A DNA stretch of 64,000 nt from NCBI RefSeq assembly GCF_001679725.1, contig NZ_CP016282.1, forward strand, positions 1,240,001 to 1,304,000, in the 5' to 3' direction. Source of the stretch: Cryobacterium arcticum (GTDB lineage Bacteria > Actinomycetota > Actinomycetes > Actinomycetales > Microbacteriaceae). The position numbers were made by a program, and so were the translations under genes. The notes below the pieces were generated by a model that made no database searches, was not told where the DNA came from, and was given only the letters and a program-made list of their open reading frames with translations. This document shows, in pieces, positions 50,768 to 59,630 of the stretch (the stretch's first letter is position 1; every line of letters starts with the position of its first letter).

Positions 50768-51874
50768 ATGAGTGGCAGCGCGGGGACAGACAGCGTTCGG
50801 ATGGCTCGCGGCGCCGGTGAATCCCGCACGGAGACCGCCGATGCTGACGGTCGCACGGCCGCCGCGCTGGAGGCCCTGATCCTGCAGACCCGTCCGGTGC
50901 AGGTGCAGCACACCGGCCCCGTCCACCTTCCCACGCGCTCGTCCGGCACCGCTCCAGCCGTGAGGCGCACCATCGGCGACACGGATCTGCAGGTGCACCC
51001 GCTCGCGCTGGGCTGCAGCGTATTCGGCTGGACCACCGACGGCGACACCGCCATGGCGATCCTGGACCGGCACTTCGAACTCGGCGGCAACTTCCTCGAC
51101 ACGGCCGACAGCTACGCTGCCGGCCGCAGCGAAGTGCTGATCGGCTCCTGGATGCGCACCCGCGGGGTGCGGGACGATATTGTCATCTCCACCAAGATCG
51201 GCCGCAACCGGGACAACCCCGGGCTCTCGCCGCGCAGCATCGTCGGCGCTGTGCACGCGTCGCTCGAGCGTCTGGGCACCGACCGGATCGACCTGCTGCA
51301 CTTCCACTACGACGACCTCGACGTTCCCCTCGAGGAGAGCCTTGGCGCCATGGAGACCCTGATCAACTCGGGCACTGTGCGGTACATCGCCGCATCGAAC
51401 TTCACCGCGGAGCGATTGATGGAGGCCCGGGTCCTCGCCGCGAACGGGCTGCCCAGGTTCGCCGCCGTCGAGACCCCGTACAACCTGATGAACCGGGTCT
51501 CCTTCGAATCCTCCCTGGCGCTGGTCACCCGCGCGCAGGGCCTGGCGGTCATGCCGTACTTCGCTCTGGCACACGGTTTCCTCACGGGCAAGTACCACTC
51601 CAAGGCCGACCTCACCGACACCATCCGGGCCGGGCGCGCATCCGCGTACCTCAACCGCACGGGGCTCAAGGTGCTGGGCACCGTCGAGCGCATCGCCGAG
51701 GACCACGGCGTGGCACCGTCGTCGATCGCCCTGGCCTGGCTGCTGGCCAGGGAAGGCGTGGCGGCCCCGGTGGCCAGCGCGAGCCGCCCCGACCAGGTGG
51801 ACGCGCTCGTCGCGGCGGGTTCGGTGCGGCTGGGCCGTGCCGACATGGTCGATCTCGACCGGGTGTCCGCCTGA
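50768..51874 (+). CDS. Aldo/keto reductase with long N-terminal extension
   Basis: A 368-residue NADPH-dependent reductase. The TIM-barrel starts near residue 67 (RRTIGDTDLQVHPLALG) and contains the catalytic D-Y-K-H set: FLDTADSYAAGRSEVLIG, VISTKIGRN and LLHFHYDD. The family is usually 300-330 residues, so the first 65 residues are an extension rich in Gly, Ala and Arg. An in-frame GTG at 50960 would give a normal-length protein but has no SD, whereas ATG 50768 has GGTGG upstream. The extension may be unreal or regulatory. It is not tied to the neighbours by spacing. Confidence 0.88.
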   Translation: MSGSAGTDSVRMARGAGESRTETADADGRTAAALEALILQTRPVQVQHTGPVHLPTRSSGTAPAVRRTIGDTDLQVHPLALGCSVFGWTTDGDTAMAILDRHFELGGNFLDTADSYAAGRSEVLIGSWMRTRGVRDDIVISTKIGRNRDNPGLSPRSIVGAVHASLERLGTDRIDLLHFHYDDLDVPLEESLGAMETLINSGTVRYIAASNFTAERLMEARVLAANGLPRFAAVETPYNLMNRVSFESSLALVTRAQGLAVMPYFALAHGFLTGKYHSKADLTDTIRAGRASAYLNRTGLKVLGTVERIAEDHGVAPSSIALAWLLAREGVAAPVASASRPDQVDALVAAGSVRLGRADMVDLDRVSA

Positions 51875-51981
51875 GCGGTCTGAGCACGGTTGTCGGCCCG
51901 CTGCGAATCCGGTGTGCGGCCGGAGGAGATCCCGGCCGTCAGGCCGGCCCGTGCGCAGGGGTGTCGTAAGGTTGAAGCGAT

Positions 51982-53349
51982 ATGAACGGCGCCGTTGAAT
52001 TTCCCCTTGACCTAACCGAACTCTCGTTTCGGGCCGCCGGTGATTCCCTGGTGCGAAGGACCGTGCTCCCCAGCGGTGTGCGCATCGTCTCCGAACAAGT
52101 GCCGGGCAGCCGCAGCCTCACGATCGGCTACTGGGTGGCGGTGGGATCCCGCGACGAGCAGCCCGGCCACTTCGGGTCGACACACTTCCTCGAGCACCTG
52201 CTCTTCAAGGGCACCAAGCAGCGCACCGCCCTGGACATCGCCATCGCGTTCGACGCCGTGGGCGGCGAGCACAACGCCATGACGGCGAAGGAATACACCT
52301 GCTACTACGCCAAGGTGCAGGACCGCGACCTGGCCATGGCCGTCGAGGTGCTCACCGACATGATCAGCTCCTCGGTGCTCGACCCGGCCGAGTTCGAGAC
52401 CGAGCGCGGCGTGATCCTCGAAGAGCTCGCGATGGCCGACGACGACCCGGCCGACGTCGCCAACGAGCGGTTCTTCGAAGCCGTGATGGGCCGGCACCCG
52501 TTGGGCCGCCCGATCGGCGGCAGCCCGGACACGATCCGTGCCGCCACCCGCGACGCGGTGTGGGAGCACTACCGCGCCAACTACCGCCCGCAGGACCTCG
52601 TGGTCACCGTGGCCGGCGCCGTCGACCATGACGTTCTCGTGGCCGCTGTCACCCGCGCGCTGCTGCAGGCCGGCTGGGACCTCAGCGTGCCCGCCGCGCC
52701 CGTCGGCCGGCGCTCCGGCGCGGCCGCCGTGATCGAGCAGGGCCGGCCCGTCACGGTCGTGCACCGCCCGCTCGAACAGGCCAACCTGCTGCTCGGCGTG
52801 CCGGGCCTCGTCGCCAACGACGACCGCCGGGTGGCGATGAACGTGCTCACCTCGATCTTCGGCGGCGGCATGTCCTCCCGGCTGTTCCAGGAGGTGCGCG
52901 AGAAGCGCGGCCTGGCCTATTCCGTGTACTCCTTCGCCCCCGGCTACTCGGATGCCGGCCTCTTCGGCATGTACGCCGGCTGCACTCCGGCCAAGGCGGG
53001 GCAGGTCGCCGAGATCATGTTGGCCGAGCTGCACCGGCTCGCCGACCACGGCGTCACCGCCGACGAGATGAAGCGGGCCTCCGGGCAGCTCTCCGGCGCA
53101 TCCGCCCTGGCCCTCGAAGACTCCGACACGCGGATGTCCCGGCTCGGCCGGTCCGAGATCACCATGGGCGAGTTCGTCGACCTCGACGAGGCGCTGCGCC
53201 GCCTGGCCCTCGTGACGGCCGACGACGTGCAGCAGCTGGCCGCGGAGATGGTCTCCCGGCCGTTCTCCATCTCCGCCGTCGGCGCCCTCGCCGATGACGC
53301 CTTCGACGGGATCTTCCCGCACGACCCCGTATCGATGCCCGTGAACTGA
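51982..53349 (+). CDS. M16-family zinc metallopeptidase (PepR/mitochondrial-processing-peptidase type)
   Basis: A 455-residue single-chain M16B peptidase. The inverted zinc motif HFLEHLLFKGT (HxxEH, near residue 72), with the downstream ligand E in ERGVILEEL, and GGMSSRLFQEVREKRGLAYSVYS in the C-terminal half are clear. In most actinobacteria this gene lies just after pnp, and in M. tuberculosis the homologue is pepR. Here 3.3 kb of small genes lie between. It degrades peptides in the cytoplasm. Confidence 0.95.
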   Translation: MNGAVEFPLDLTELSFRAAGDSLVRRTVLPSGVRIVSEQVPGSRSLTIGYWVAVGSRDEQPGHFGSTHFLEHLLFKGTKQRTALDIAIAFDAVGGEHNAMTAKEYTCYYAKVQDRDLAMAVEVLTDMISSSVLDPAEFETERGVILEELAMADDDPADVANERFFEAVMGRHPLGRPIGGSPDTIRAATRDAVWEHYRANYRPQDLVVTVAGAVDHDVLVAAVTRALLQAGWDLSVPAAPVGRRSGAAAVIEQGRPVTVVHRPLEQANLLLGVPGLVANDDRRVAMNVLTSIFGGGMSSRLFQEVREKRGLAYSVYSFAPGYSDAGLFGMYAGCTPAKAGQVAEIMLAELHRLADHGVTADEMKRASGQLSGASALALEDSDTRMSRLGRSEITMGEFVDLDEALRRLALVTADDVQQLAAEMVSRPFSISAVGALADDAFDGIFPHDPVSMPVN

Positions 53350-53428
53350 CTGCCTGAAGGACCCGCCGCTCCACCCTCGGCCGCAGACCCGGCCGGACGC
53401 CTGCACCAGCTCAACCGAAAGGGCGATG

Positions 53429-54031
53429 ATGCCCCAATATCTCTACCTCGTGCGACACGGCGAGCAACAGGACGCCGAATACGGCCTCCCGGACGGGCCA
53501 CTGTCACCGCGAGGCAAGCGACAGGCGCACCTCATCGCCGAGCGTCTGGGCGGGGTGCCGTTCACGGGAGCCTGGCATTCACCGTTGCAGCGGGCCGCGG
53601 AGACCGCCGCGATCATCGCCGACCGGTTGCCCTCGCTCACCCCGGAGGCGTCACCGCTGTTGTTCGACTGTGTTCCGTCGGGTCGAGCGCCCGAGATGCC
53701 CAGCTCCTATGCGCCGTTCTTCAACGCGATCTCCGACGAGGAGATCGAGGCCGGCCGGGCACAGATGGAGGACGCCGTCGCGGAGTTCCTGCACCCGCAC
53801 CGCGGTCCCCGGCACGACCTGCTCATCACCCACAACTTCGTGATCGCCTGGTTCGTGCGTGAGGTGCTGGGCGCCCCGGACTGGCGCTGGATCAGCATCA
53901 ACCAGGCCAACTGCGGCCTCACCGTGTTGCAGCAGAAGCCCGGCCGGCCCTGGTCCCTGGTCACCCACAACGACCTCGGCCACCTGCCGGTCGAACTGCG
54001 CACCGGCCTGCCCGACCCCCTGCTGTTCTAG
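53429..54031 (+). CDS. Histidine phosphatase superfamily protein
   Basis: A 200-residue phosphoglycerate-mutase-like phosphatase. LYLVRHGEQ near residue 4 is the catalytic RHG, WHSPLQRAAETAAII contains the second Arg, and LLITHNFVIAWFVREVLG the second His. The substrate is unknown. ATG 53429 is favoured over ATG 53426 because AAAGGG lies 5-6 nt upstream. It follows the M16 peptidase with a 76-bp gap. Confidence 0.9.
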   Translation: MPQYLYLVRHGEQQDAEYGLPDGPLSPRGKRQAHLIAERLGGVPFTGAWHSPLQRAAETAAIIADRLPSLTPEASPLLFDCVPSGRAPEMPSSYAPFFNAISDEEIEAGRAQMEDAVAEFLHPHRGPRHDLLITHNFVIAWFVREVLGAPDWRWISINQANCGLTVLQQKPGRPWSLVTHNDLGHLPVELRTGLPDPLLF

Positions 54032-54043
54032 ACGGCTCGCCAG

Positions 54044-54499
54044 TCAGGGCCGGGCGTCGGGGTTGACGATGAGGAAGTCGGTCAGCCGCGTCCAGTCGGC
54101 CGAGACCGAATCGGACGCTTCCACGATGGTGGCCCCTCCGGTCTCACTGCCGACGGTCGCGAGCCCAGGGGCGTTCCCGCAGGCCGAGTTGGAGAACTCG
54201 GTGTCGGCCGCGACGAGGATGAGGCAGATGCCGGGGACGCCGGTGTCTGGATTCACGAAATCGGCCAGGTAGTAAGTAGTGCCGCCGAGGCTGCCCGCGA
54301 GCCTGCTCGAGTCAGCGTCTATGCCCCCCTCCGAGTTCACCGACGGTGGCAACGCATCATCCGGCTCACGCTCGCTCGCCAGGAACTCCCGCACTCGCGA
54401 GGTGGCGTCCGCCGCACAGCCTGTCAGTCCGAGACAGCACACCGCCACCACCACCGCCGCTGCGGTCCATGCCGTGCCCCGTGTTCGTCGACCTGTCAT
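54044..54499 (-). CDS. Putative lipoprotein
   Basis: A 151-residue exported protein: a basic N-terminus (MTGRRTRGTAWTAAAVVVAV) then a lipobox LTGC at about 25-28, so the mature protein is lipid-anchored outside the membrane. The mature part (about 120 residues) is acidic, with two cysteines (ICLIL, SACGN) that may pair. It has no recognised family. Convergent with the histidine phosphatase gene. Confidence 0.75.
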   Translation of the reverse strand: MTGRRTRGTAWTAAAVVVAVCCLGLTGCAADATSRVREFLASEREPDDALPPSVNSEGGIDADSSRLAGSLGGTTYYLADFVNPDTGVPGICLILVAADTEFSNSACGNAPGLATVGSETGGATIVEASDSVSADWTRLTDFLIVNPDARP

Positions 54500-54602
54500 G
54501 AGAGCCCCCGCTTCACGTCCGTTGTCCGTGGCCGAAATCTAGCAGCTCACCGGGGAAACGGGGCCTCCGGGCCGGATTCATCCACCCAGCGCGGGAGCGG
54601 GA

Positions 54603-55085
54603 TCAGACGAGGACCTTGCGGTACCAGTTCGTGGCGTTCGGGTTGTCGTTGTAGGGCGGCACGTCCGCGTACCCGGCGCGCTGGTAGAGCCGGCCGGCGG
54701 CCTCCAGGCTGGCATTGGTGTCGAGCACCAGCTCGGCGGCGCCGAAGTCCCTGGCCCGCCTCTCGAGCTCCGCGAGCAGCAGGCCGCCCCAGCCGCGTCC
54801 GCGCACGTGCGGTTGCAGCCACAGATGCTTCGCCTCGTACCGCACCGCGCCATCCGCGCCATCGTCGATGCGACGAATGCCGCCACAGCCCACAAAGGTG
54901 CGCGACTCGGGCTGCTCGCTCACGAGCAGGAACTGCCCGCGGGGCGGCACGAACTGCTCCGGGGTGGGGAAGGTGGTGCGGTAGCCGCCGGCGTGCGGAA
55001 AGGTGGACGCCCGGTCACTGAAGTACTGGGTGAGCAGGGCGATGGATCCCGCATCCGTGACGGAGACCTCGGTGAATTCAGGCAT
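54603..55085 (-). CDS. GNAT-family N-acetyltransferase
   Basis: A 160-residue acetyltransferase. The acetyl-CoA loop is HVRGRGWGGLLLAELERRAR near residue 93 (R/Q-x-x-G-x-G/A), followed by GAAELVLDTNASLEAAGRLYQRAGY. The N-terminal 60 residues contain the variable substrate side. Divergent from dapB with a 59-bp gap, so the two promoters are very close or overlapping. Confidence 0.9.
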   Translation of the reverse strand: MPEFTEVSVTDAGSIALLTQYFSDRASTFPHAGGYRTTFPTPEQFVPPRGQFLLVSEQPESRTFVGCGGIRRIDDGADGAVRYEAKHLWLQPHVRGRGWGGLLLAELERRARDFGAAELVLDTNASLEAAGRLYQRAGYADVPPYNDNPNATNWYRKVLV

Positions 55086-55144
55086 GCCCCTAGGCTACGT
55101 GCCGTCGCGCCGGTGGCAACGCCCGCGCTTGGTAGATTGGCAGC

Positions 55145-55960
55145 ATGACAACACGGGTGGCCGTCATCGGCGCAACGGGCAAGATGGGGCGCCTGGTCTG
55201 CGACCTGGTCGACAACGATTCCGACTACGAGCTGGTGGCCCGGCTCGACTCCTCCAGCGCCCTCTCCGAGATGCTCGGCGCCGATGTGGCGATCGACCTC
55301 ACCGTGCCGGCGGTCAGCCAGGGCATCGTCGATTACGCGCTGGACAACGGCATCCGCGTGCTGGTGGGCACGTCAGGTTGGTCCCAGTCCCGGATCGACT
55401 CGCTGCGCCACCGCATCAAGGGTCGCGACACCGTGGGTGTCGTCATCATCCCCAATTTCTCCCTCGGCTCGGTGCTGGGCACGGCCCTGTCGGCCCTCGC
55501 CGCGCGGTTCTTCGACTCCATCGAGATCGTCGAGGCGCACCAGTCCAGCAAGGTCGACTCCCCGTCGGGAACCGCCGTGCGCACCGCGGAGCTGATGGCC
55601 GCCGCCCGCGCCGGCCTGGTGCCCGTCGCCGCGCCGCACATCGACCAGCGTGCCCGGGGACAGCAGATCGCCACAGTGCCCGTGCACAGCCTGCGCATGG
55701 CCGGCGTGCTGGCCCGCCAGGACGTCATCTTCGGCGGGTCGGGCGAGTCCCTCACCATCACGCACAACACGCTCTCCGCCGAAGCCTACGAGCGCGGCAT
55801 CCTGGTGGCCCTGGCCGCCACCCGCGAGTGCGTGGGCGTGACCGTGGGACTCGACCAGCTCATCGACCTGGGTCTGTCCGGCCCGGCGGCCGACGAGCCC
55901 GCCGCTGCCGCAATCCCGCCGGCCGGGCCGGAAGAGGCCGAGATGGAGCCCGGCGAATGA
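55145..55960 (+). CDS. dapB: 4-hydroxy-tetrahydrodipicolinate reductase
   Basis: A 271-residue DapB of the lysine/diaminopimelate route, reducing HTPA with NAD(P)H. The dinucleotide motif is VIGATGKMGRLVCDLV. DLTVPAVSQGIVDYAL, the catalytic EAHQSSKVDSPSGTA (H and K) and IFGGSGESLTITHN are canonical. The C-terminus has a 25-residue Ala/Pro/Glu tail. The membrane-protein gene at 55957 overlaps its stop (ATGA). dapA, the previous step, is 5 kb downstream. Confidence 0.95.
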   Translation: MTTRVAVIGATGKMGRLVCDLVDNDSDYELVARLDSSSALSEMLGADVAIDLTVPAVSQGIVDYALDNGIRVLVGTSGWSQSRIDSLRHRIKGRDTVGVVIIPNFSLGSVLGTALSALAARFFDSIEIVEAHQSSKVDSPSGTAVRTAELMAAARAGLVPVAAPHIDQRARGQQIATVPVHSLRMAGVLARQDVIFGGSGESLTITHNTLSAEAYERGILVALAATRECVGVTVGLDQLIDLGLSGPAADEPAAAAIPPAGPEEAEMEPGE

Positions 55961-56400
55961 AGGGACGCATCGCCGTTGTCGTGATGGCCGCGCTGCTGGT
56001 CTTCTACCTGGTGCTGGTCGGCTGGCGTGCGGTGCTGTTCATCCAGAGTGGCGACCCCGTCGGCATCCTCATCGGCGTGGCCCTCATCGTGCTGCCCATC
56101 ATCGGCGCGTGGGCCCTGGTGCGCGAGATCCTCTTCGGAGCCCGCTGCGAACGCCTGGTCAAGCAGCTCGAGGCCGAGGGAGAACTCCCGGTCAACGACC
56201 TGCCCAGCCGTCCGAGCGGCCGCCCCTACCGCGAGGCCGCCGACGCCCAGTTCCCGCAGTACCGTGAGGCAGTGGATGCCGCGCCCAAGGACTGGCGTGC
56301 CTGGTTCCGGCTCGGTCTGGCCTACGACGCCTCCGGCGACCGCCGCCGCGCCCGAGCAGCTCTCCGCACCGCGATGTCGCTGGAGAAGTCCGCCGCCTGA
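55957..56400 (+). CDS. Small membrane protein with TPR-like segment
   Basis: A 147-residue protein with two N-terminal hydrophobic helices (about residues 5-28 and 36-58) and a cytoplasmic helical part containing one TPR-like unit (DWRAWFRLGLAYDASGDRRRARAALRTA, about 112-140). No enzyme motif is seen. The ATGA overlap with dapB suggests coupled expression. This downstream pair recurs in related actinobacteria by my recollection, unverified. Confidence 0.75.
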   Translation: MKGRIAVVVMAALLVFYLVLVGWRAVLFIQSGDPVGILIGVALIVLPIIGAWALVREILFGARCERLVKQLEAEGELPVNDLPSRPSGRPYREAADAQFPQYREAVDAAPKDWRAWFRLGLAYDASGDRRRARAALRTAMSLEKSAA

Positions 56401-56485
56401 CCGGTTGCTCCGGCCGCCGTATTCCCCTTCCCGCGCCGCGCAGCGCCGCGCCGCGCCGCGCGTGCGGTCCCGCCCGGGCGAGTTC

Positions 56486-56502
56486 CCCGCGGAGCGGCGC
56501 CT
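56486..56502. repeat. Left arm of a GC-rich inverted repeat flanking the AbiEi-like gene
   Basis: CCCGCGGAGCGGCGCCT is the exact reverse complement of segments at 57836-57852 and 58009-58025. The surrounding gap (56401-56628) is made of CGCCG-type low-complexity runs and shows no gene. Confidence 0.75.
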
Positions 56503-56628
56503 GACCCGCGCTCGGGCTCGTCTCCGCGCTAGGTGCGGCGTTCCGCGGGCAACGCGCCGTTTCGCCGGTGGCGCGCCCGCCGCGTACCGGCGCCTGACCC
56601 GCGAAGCGTTTCGGAGGGGGCTCCTGGC

Positions 56629-57609
56629 TCATCGGTCGAACAGACGGGGATGCCCAGGGATCAACCCCAGGTTCGCCAGCCGATCGGCCAGCCGGGGCAC
56701 GCTCATCCCCGTGGCCTGATCCCATCGAACGAAGCCACGTACTTGCAGGCGGATCATGTCCTCTCGCACCTTCTCGTCGTACACCACCTGTTCCGCCGTG
56801 CGACCATCACGCATCACGGGGTCGAAATACTTGACCCGCCCGTCGCTCTCGCCAACACCCTGCTCGCGCGGAAAGAAAAAGTCGCTGAAGACCGTGCGGC
56901 CGTTGATCACGAACGGATGCTGGAGCTCGGGCTCCGGAAAGCCCGCCAACGCAATACTCACCCGGCTTCCCGACTCGCCCGGCGAACCGGACAACGGGGT
57001 AGCGAAGTCGATCACGGTGCGTGCTCGGACAGATCCGCGAAACGGCAGCATTCGGTGCCACGTGTCCAGGAGGGTCTGGCGGTCGGTCAGGGGCGGGACA
57101 CGACCAGAGCGGTCCCATGCAAGGGCCCGGTCGGCTGCGGCTACCGCCGACCTGAGGTCGACCACCGTGGCGAGGTCGATCACGGTGCGCGCCACCGACG
57201 TGACGAGCACTCCGTCCCGCACAACCACATCCGCCTCATCGAAGCCCACGGCGTGTTTTCGGATGCCGGGATCCGATCGACCTCCACTGGCCCGGGCCTG
57301 CAGGAAGTGCACGTCGGTCGGCCAAGGCACCAACAAGGGGAGTTGCCAGAGCACGGCGGCCGAGTGATGCGACAGCGGCAGTTGCTCTGCGCGGGCGAGG
57401 GCCGCCGCCCGCACCACGAGCGCGTACCGCTCGTCGCGGTTCAGGGCTGCCCATGTTGCTGCGCGGCAGTATCGACCCCAGCCGATGCGGTGCAGTTGAC
57501 CACGTTCGGCGCTCCGACGAAGTCGGAGGTCGGCGCCGAAGGCACGTCGGAAGTCGGCGGCGAGCAAGATCTCGGGCGGTATGGCTGGTTCGTCGTGAGG
57601 TTCCGTCAT
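56629..57609 (-). CDS. AbiEi-like antitoxin-domain protein (orphan)
   Basis: A 326-residue protein of the actinobacterial AbiEi-like group. The N-terminal wHTH-like part (FRRAFGADLRLRRSAERGQLHRIGWGRYCRAATWAALNRDERYALV, about 19-65) is followed by the conserved LSHHSAAVLWQLPLL and TSVARTVIDLATVVDLRSAVAAADRAL segments and a C-terminal DUF559/nuclease-like half (VFSDFFFPREQGVGESDGRVKYFDPVMRD, D-E-x-K-like core). No AbiEii toxin gene is next to it. Start ATG 57609 lacks a strong SD. It is framed by GC-rich repeats on both sides. Confidence 0.75.
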   Translation of the reverse strand: MTEPHDEPAIPPEILLAADFRRAFGADLRLRRSAERGQLHRIGWGRYCRAATWAALNRDERYALVVRAAALARAEQLPLSHHSAAVLWQLPLLVPWPTDVHFLQARASGGRSDPGIRKHAVGFDEADVVVRDGVLVTSVARTVIDLATVVDLRSAVAAADRALAWDRSGRVPPLTDRQTLLDTWHRMLPFRGSVRARTVIDFATPLSGSPGESGSRVSIALAGFPEPELQHPFVINGRTVFSDFFFPREQGVGESDGRVKYFDPVMRDGRTAEQVVYDEKVREDMIRLQVRGFVRWDQATGMSVPRLADRLANLGLIPGHPRLFDR

Positions 57610-57747
57610 AGGTCGAGGATGCATCCGACCGACCCAGGGTCCCTGCTGTCGCCTGCACTGGGTGACATATTCGATCTCGAGGAACCTGTGGAGGAGCGCC
57701 CGTTGGAGGCCCGGACCGAGGACAGGGCGCCCCGAGTGCGACGTCAG

Positions 57748-58062
57748 GGTCCCGCGGAGCGGCGTGGCTCCCGCGGAGCGGCGTGTGGCCCGCGCGACGG
57801 GCTGGGATTCGCCGGCGTGTGGGGGTGCGCGGGGGAGGCGCCGCTCCGCGGGTGGCGTGCCGGGGGCGAAGTGGCGCGGGGCCCGCGCGGGGCTCAAGAG
57901 TGGCTCAAGGGTGGTGGAGAGGTCCCGCGGAGCGGCGCGGGGCCCGCAGAACTGCGTGCGGCCCGCGCGACGGGCTGGGATTCGCCGGCGTGTGGGGGTG
58001 CGCGGGGGAGGCGCCGCTCCGCGGGTGGCGTGCCGGGTGCGAAGTGGCGCGGGGCCCGCGCG
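57748..58062. repeat. Two direct copies of a ~142-bp GC-rich repeat
   Basis: Copies at 57748-57889 and 57921-58062 are offset by 173 bp. The last 107 bp of each (57783-57889, 57956-58062) differ at only two positions. Both contain AGGCGCCGCTCCGCGGG, the inverted copy of the left arm at 56486. They lie in the 562-bp gene-free gap 57610-58171. Near its right end GCGCGAGCGCGAGC and a C/T-rich stretch are seen. No credible gene lies in this gap. Confidence 0.9.
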
Positions 58063-58171
58063 ACTCGCACGAGCGCGAGCGCGAGCAAGGAGGGGCGGCG
58101 GCCGTGGCCGCGCGCCCCTCTTGCTCAGGCCGCTCGAGCCGGAGCCCTACCGGGCCCCTCCGTGGCCGGGG

Positions 58172-59056
58172 TCAGCGCAGCATCCAGGTCACGGCCTCGG
58201 CCGCGGTCTGGTGGGTGAAGCGGAACCCGTCGGCCTGCAGCTTGGCCGAACTCACCCGCTGGTCGGCGAGCAGGAGCTGGCGGGCGGCATCCTGCAGCGC
58301 CAGGGTGAGCACCTTCTCGGGCACGGGGACGAAAAACGGCCGGCGCAGCGCCGTAGCCACGGCCCGGATGATGTCGTTCGCTGTGGCCGGCGTGGGGCCG
58401 GTGATGTTGACCGGTCCGCTGAGCTCGGAGCCCAGCAGGTGCACGATGGCGGCGGCTTCGTCGTGCAGACTCACCCACGGCCAGTTCTGGGTGCCGCGGC
58501 CCAACGGCCCGCCCAGGCCCAGCCGCACGATCGGCATGAGCGGCTTGAGGGCGCCGCCCTTGGCCAGCACCAGCCCGGTGCGGGCGAGCACCACGCGGGT
58601 GACCGCCGGCGCGAGATTGGCCTCCTCTTCCCACGTCGACACCACGGCAGCGAGAAAATCGGTTCCCGGCAGGGAGTCCTCGGTGAGTTCCTCGCCGGGC
58701 CGGTTGCCGTAGATGCCCACAGCGGATGCGTTCACGAGCACCGCGGGCGGCGTGCTGCTGCGGCGCATTGCGTCGGTGAGGGTACGGGTGGCCTGCACGC
58801 GGGATTCGACGATCTCGCGCTTGTACGACGGGGTCCAGGGCAGGCGCCCGATCGAGGCGCCGGACAGGTTGACCACGGCGTCGACGTCGTCGAGCACGGT
58901 GGGGTCCAGGCTCAGCGTCGCCGGATCCCAGCGGAATTCCGAACTGCTGCGGGTGGGACGGCGCACCAGGCGCAGCACGGTGTGACCGGCGGCCTCCAGC
59001 TGGCGGGAGAGTTCGGTGCCGATGAGCCCGGAGGCCCCGGAGATGAGAACGCGCAT
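58172..59056 (-). CDS. TIGR01777-family NAD-dependent epimerase/dehydratase (YfcH-like)
   Basis: A 294-residue extended-SDR protein. The cofactor loop ISGASGLIGTELSRQL is at the start, NLSGASIGRLPWTPSYKREIVESRVQATRTL is the TIGR01777 hallmark, ASAVGIYGNRPGEELTEDS contains the Tyr motif, and the DUF1731 end is VPVPEKVLTLALQDAARQLLLADQRVSSAKLQADGFRFTH. The substrate is unknown. It starts 19 bp after the OsmC stop, so the two are cotranscribed. Confidence 0.93.
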   Translation of the reverse strand: MRVLISGASGLIGTELSRQLEAAGHTVLRLVRRPTRSSSEFRWDPATLSLDPTVLDDVDAVVNLSGASIGRLPWTPSYKREIVESRVQATRTLTDAMRRSSTPPAVLVNASAVGIYGNRPGEELTEDSLPGTDFLAAVVSTWEEEANLAPAVTRVVLARTGLVLAKGGALKPLMPIVRLGLGGPLGRGTQNWPWVSLHDEAAAIVHLLGSELSGPVNITGPTPATANDIIRAVATALRRPFFVPVPEKVLTLALQDAARQLLLADQRVSSAKLQADGFRFTHQTAAEAVTWMLR

Positions 59057-59075
59057 GAGGTCTACCCCGGCCCGA

Positions 59076-59501
59076 TCAGGCCAGCTCGGCTTCGATGGTG
59101 ATCGCGATTCCCGCGAGCGCCTGCGAAATCGGGCAGTTCACCTTGGCATCCTGCGCGAACGCTTCGAATTCGGCTTCGGTGACCCCGGGCACATTCGCGC
59201 TCACGAGCAGATGACTGCCCGTCACGCCGGTTCCCGGAACGAAGGTGACCGCAGCGGTGGTCTGGATGTTGGTCGGCGGGTGGCCGGCGGTGGCGAGGAT
59301 GTTGGACAGAGCCATCGAGAAGCAGGCCGCATGGGCGGCGCCGAGCAGTTCCTCGGGGTTGGTCGTGTTCGCCGTGCCCTCCGCGCGCGCCTTCCAGTTC
59401 ACCGGGAATGATCCGGCGTGGGAGGAGTCGAGCGTGACGGTGCCTGATCCGGTCATCAGGTCGCCGGTCCATACGGTGGTTGCTTCGCTGGTCAGGGCCA
59501 T
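59076..59501 (-). CDS. OsmC-family peroxide/hydroperoxide reductase
   Basis: A 141-residue OsmC-type thiol peroxidase. The two reactive cysteines are in GAAHAACFSMALSNIL (about 60) and KVNCPISQALAG (about 124). NPEELLGAAHAACF is the family signature. A perfect AGGAGG lies 8 nt before ATG 59501. It probably reduces organic hydroperoxides using dihydrolipoamide or mycothiol-type thiols. It follows thioredoxin and DUF4395 genes on the same strand. Confidence 0.94.
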   Translation of the reverse strand: MALTSEATTVWTGDLMTGSGTVTLDSSHAGSFPVNWKARAEGTANTTNPEELLGAAHAACFSMALSNILATAGHPPTNIQTTAAVTFVPGTGVTGSHLLVSANVPGVTEAEFEAFAQDAKVNCPISQALAGIAITIEAELA

Positions 59502-59630
59502 GGTGTTACCTCCTGGAAGTGGATCACCAGCCTACTCACGGCGCCTGGACCGTTCCCAGGGAATCGGGCGGGAAATCTCCAGAGAACGCCCAGGTTGCCC
59601 ACAACCGGGAACGTCGACGGCTCATCCGCC

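Noticed and set aside
57748..58062. A coding gene encoding the repeated frame (RATGWDSPACGG-type)
   Set aside because: The protein text is just the translated direct repeat; there is no SD or domain, and the frames are GC-driven.
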